Origin: JADHUC01 sp964617665 | GTDB lineage: Bacteria > Planctomycetota > Planctomycetia > Pirellulales > Pirellulaceae | NCBI GenBank assembly: GCA_964617665.1 | Contig: CAZUAH010000630.1 | Location: forward strand, 1 to 7,717 | Direction of reading: 5' to 3' | Length of the DNA stretch: 7,717 nt | Shown: positions 7,378 to 7,717 of the stretch, piece by piece | How positions within the stretch are numbered: position 1 is the first letter of the stretch | Layout of the letters: each line of letters opens with the position of its first letter | The notes under the pieces: generated by a model | The model's input: only the letters and a program-made list of their open reading frames with translations | The model's database searches: none | Told to the model about the DNA's origin: nothing | Made by a program: the position numbers and the translations under genes

Positions 7378-7474
7378 AGGAATGGGAAATCGAACATCGA
7401 GCCCAGCAATGATTCCGAGGAGTCGCATGTCCCATTCAATTGATCAGTTGCGATCAGTCTCTTGACGGCCATTC

Positions 7475-7545
7475 ATGGTCGTTCTTCGCCGAAGGCGATA
7501 ATAGACCCGGCGTTTACGCCGGGTTGTGCAGACCGAAACGACCAT
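7475..7545. repeat. Repeat module A: outer 9-bp stem enclosing two hairpins
   Basis: ATGGTCGTT (7475-7483) and AACGACCAT (7537-7545) are perfect reverse complements. Between them lie a small hairpin, TCGCC-GAA-GGCGA (7486-7498), then an A/T-rich spacer, then a larger hairpin with arms CCCGGCG (7506-7512) and CGCCGGG (7517-7523) and a TTTA loop. As single-stranded nucleic acid this could form a three-way junction. The pairing is seen directly; folding is inferred. Confidence 0.7.
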
Positions 7546-7625
7546 CCCAGAATCCCCCTTGCTACCGCTGCCGGGGGCAGCGGTAGCAAGGGGGATTCTG
7601 CTTGGTGAAGCAACCGCACAACCCG
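7520..7625. repeat. Long-range 10-bp inverted repeat around the central palindrome
   Basis: CGGGTTGTGC (7520-7529) and GCACAACCCG (7616-7625) are perfect reverse complements and bracket the central 25-bp stem. The left arm overlaps the 3' side of the tetraloop hairpin in module A, so the two pairings exclude each other. Confidence 0.6.
7548..7600. repeat. Perfect 25-bp palindromic stem with GGG loop
   Basis: The arms 7548-7572 and 7576-7600 are exact reverse complements over 25 bases with only GGG between them. The left arm starts CAGAATCCCCC and ends CCGCTGCC. There is no T tract on either side, so it is not a typical intrinsic terminator, although such a stem could stop or protect a transcript's 3' end. 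A perfect repeat this long and tight suggests recent origin or selection. Confidence 0.9.
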
Positions 7626-7646
7626 TTCTCAAACACGGGCCGAAGA

Positions 7647-7679
7647 CCGCCTGCGGCGGAAAAGGGCGTAAACGCCCTT
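7647..7679. repeat. Repeat module B: triloop hairpin plus tetraloop hairpin
   Basis: A small hairpin CCGCC-TGC-GGCGG (7647-7659) is followed directly by a larger one with arms AAGGGCG (7662-7668) and CGCCCTT (7673-7679) and a TAAA loop. The order and sizes copy module A: 5-bp stem with a 3-nt loop, A-rich link, 7-bp stem with a 4-nt loop. The core GGCGTAAACGCC (7665-7676) is the reverse complement of GGCGTTTACGCC (7509-7520) in module A. Confidence 0.7.
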
Positions 7680-7717
7680 GCTTCGCATCGGAATCGGCAG
7701 CACAAATGAGACACAGA

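Larger units (their letters stand above)
7378..7717. other. 340-nt gene-free region with nested inverted repeats
   Basis: No credible gene was found here. The first hundred bases hold only a weak stem, GAATGGGA (7380-7387) with TCCCATTC (7430-7437) around a 42-nt loop, without a T tract. From 7475 to 7680 almost every base belongs to some inverted repeat, described separately. The short minus-strand frame at 7444-7632 is a by-product of the GC-rich palindromes. The region could be a REP-like or MITE-like repeat, or a structured RNA ending the upstream gene. Confidence 0.7.

Noticed and set aside
7380..7437. 8-bp stem after the Fe-S protein gene as an intrinsic terminator
   Set aside because: The 42-nt loop and absence of a T tract do not fit an intrinsic terminator.
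7442..7458. GATCAGT repeated 10 bp apart
   Set aside because: Only two 7-bp copies; expected by chance and not tied to any gene.
7444..7632. 62-codon minus-strand frame
   Set aside because: It covers the hairpin cluster, is Arg/Ser-rich, and its sequence is explained by the inverted repeats.
7475..7680. CRISPR array
   Set aside because: The repeats are inverted, differ in sequence and are not regularly spaced with unique spacers.

Overview
The window looks like chromosomal DNA from a GC-rich bacterium, most likely a member of the Planctomycetota. That assignment is an inference from the mix of gene families: a BlaI/MecI-type repressor apparently coupled to an M56-type sensor gene, a secreted right-handed beta-helix protein, a secreted TIM-barrel hydrolase resembling the DUF6259 group, and a membrane protein with a GspG-like domain. 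No rRNA, tRNA, transposase gene or CRISPR array was seen.

Left part (1-2031, minus strand). A BlaI/MecI/CopY-family repressor gene (29-412) ends in an ATGA overlap with a second reading frame that runs off the left edge. That frame has the position expected of the BlaR1/MecR1-like M56 metallopeptidase partner. A 9+9 bp dyad lies 47 bp upstream of the repressor start and may be its operator. Upstream of it on the same strand is a secreted right-handed beta-helix protein of the Pectate_lyase_3 type (604-2031).

Middle part (2032-5728). A divergent intergenic region carries a plausible sigma70-type promoter for a plus-strand pair. The first gene encodes a 769-residue secreted glycoside-hydrolase-like protein. 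Five bases after its stop comes a 12-TM major facilitator transporter. The divergent beta-helix protein, the hydrolase and the transporter together suggest a small carbohydrate-processing locus whose substrate cannot be told from the sequence.

Right part (5729-7717). Two further plus-strand genes follow. One is a membrane-anchored protein with a DUF4190-like N-terminus, a GspG-like middle and a tail with no basic residues. The other is a cysteine-rich [4Fe-4S] protein with a C-terminal dicluster ferredoxin domain. The last 340 bases hold no convincing gene but contain a dense set of nested inverted repeats: a perfect 25-bp stem with a 3-nt loop, flanked by two modules that each consist of a small triloop hairpin followed by a larger tetraloop hairpin. 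This is the most unusual structure in the window and may be a mobile or REP-like repeat, or a structured RNA.
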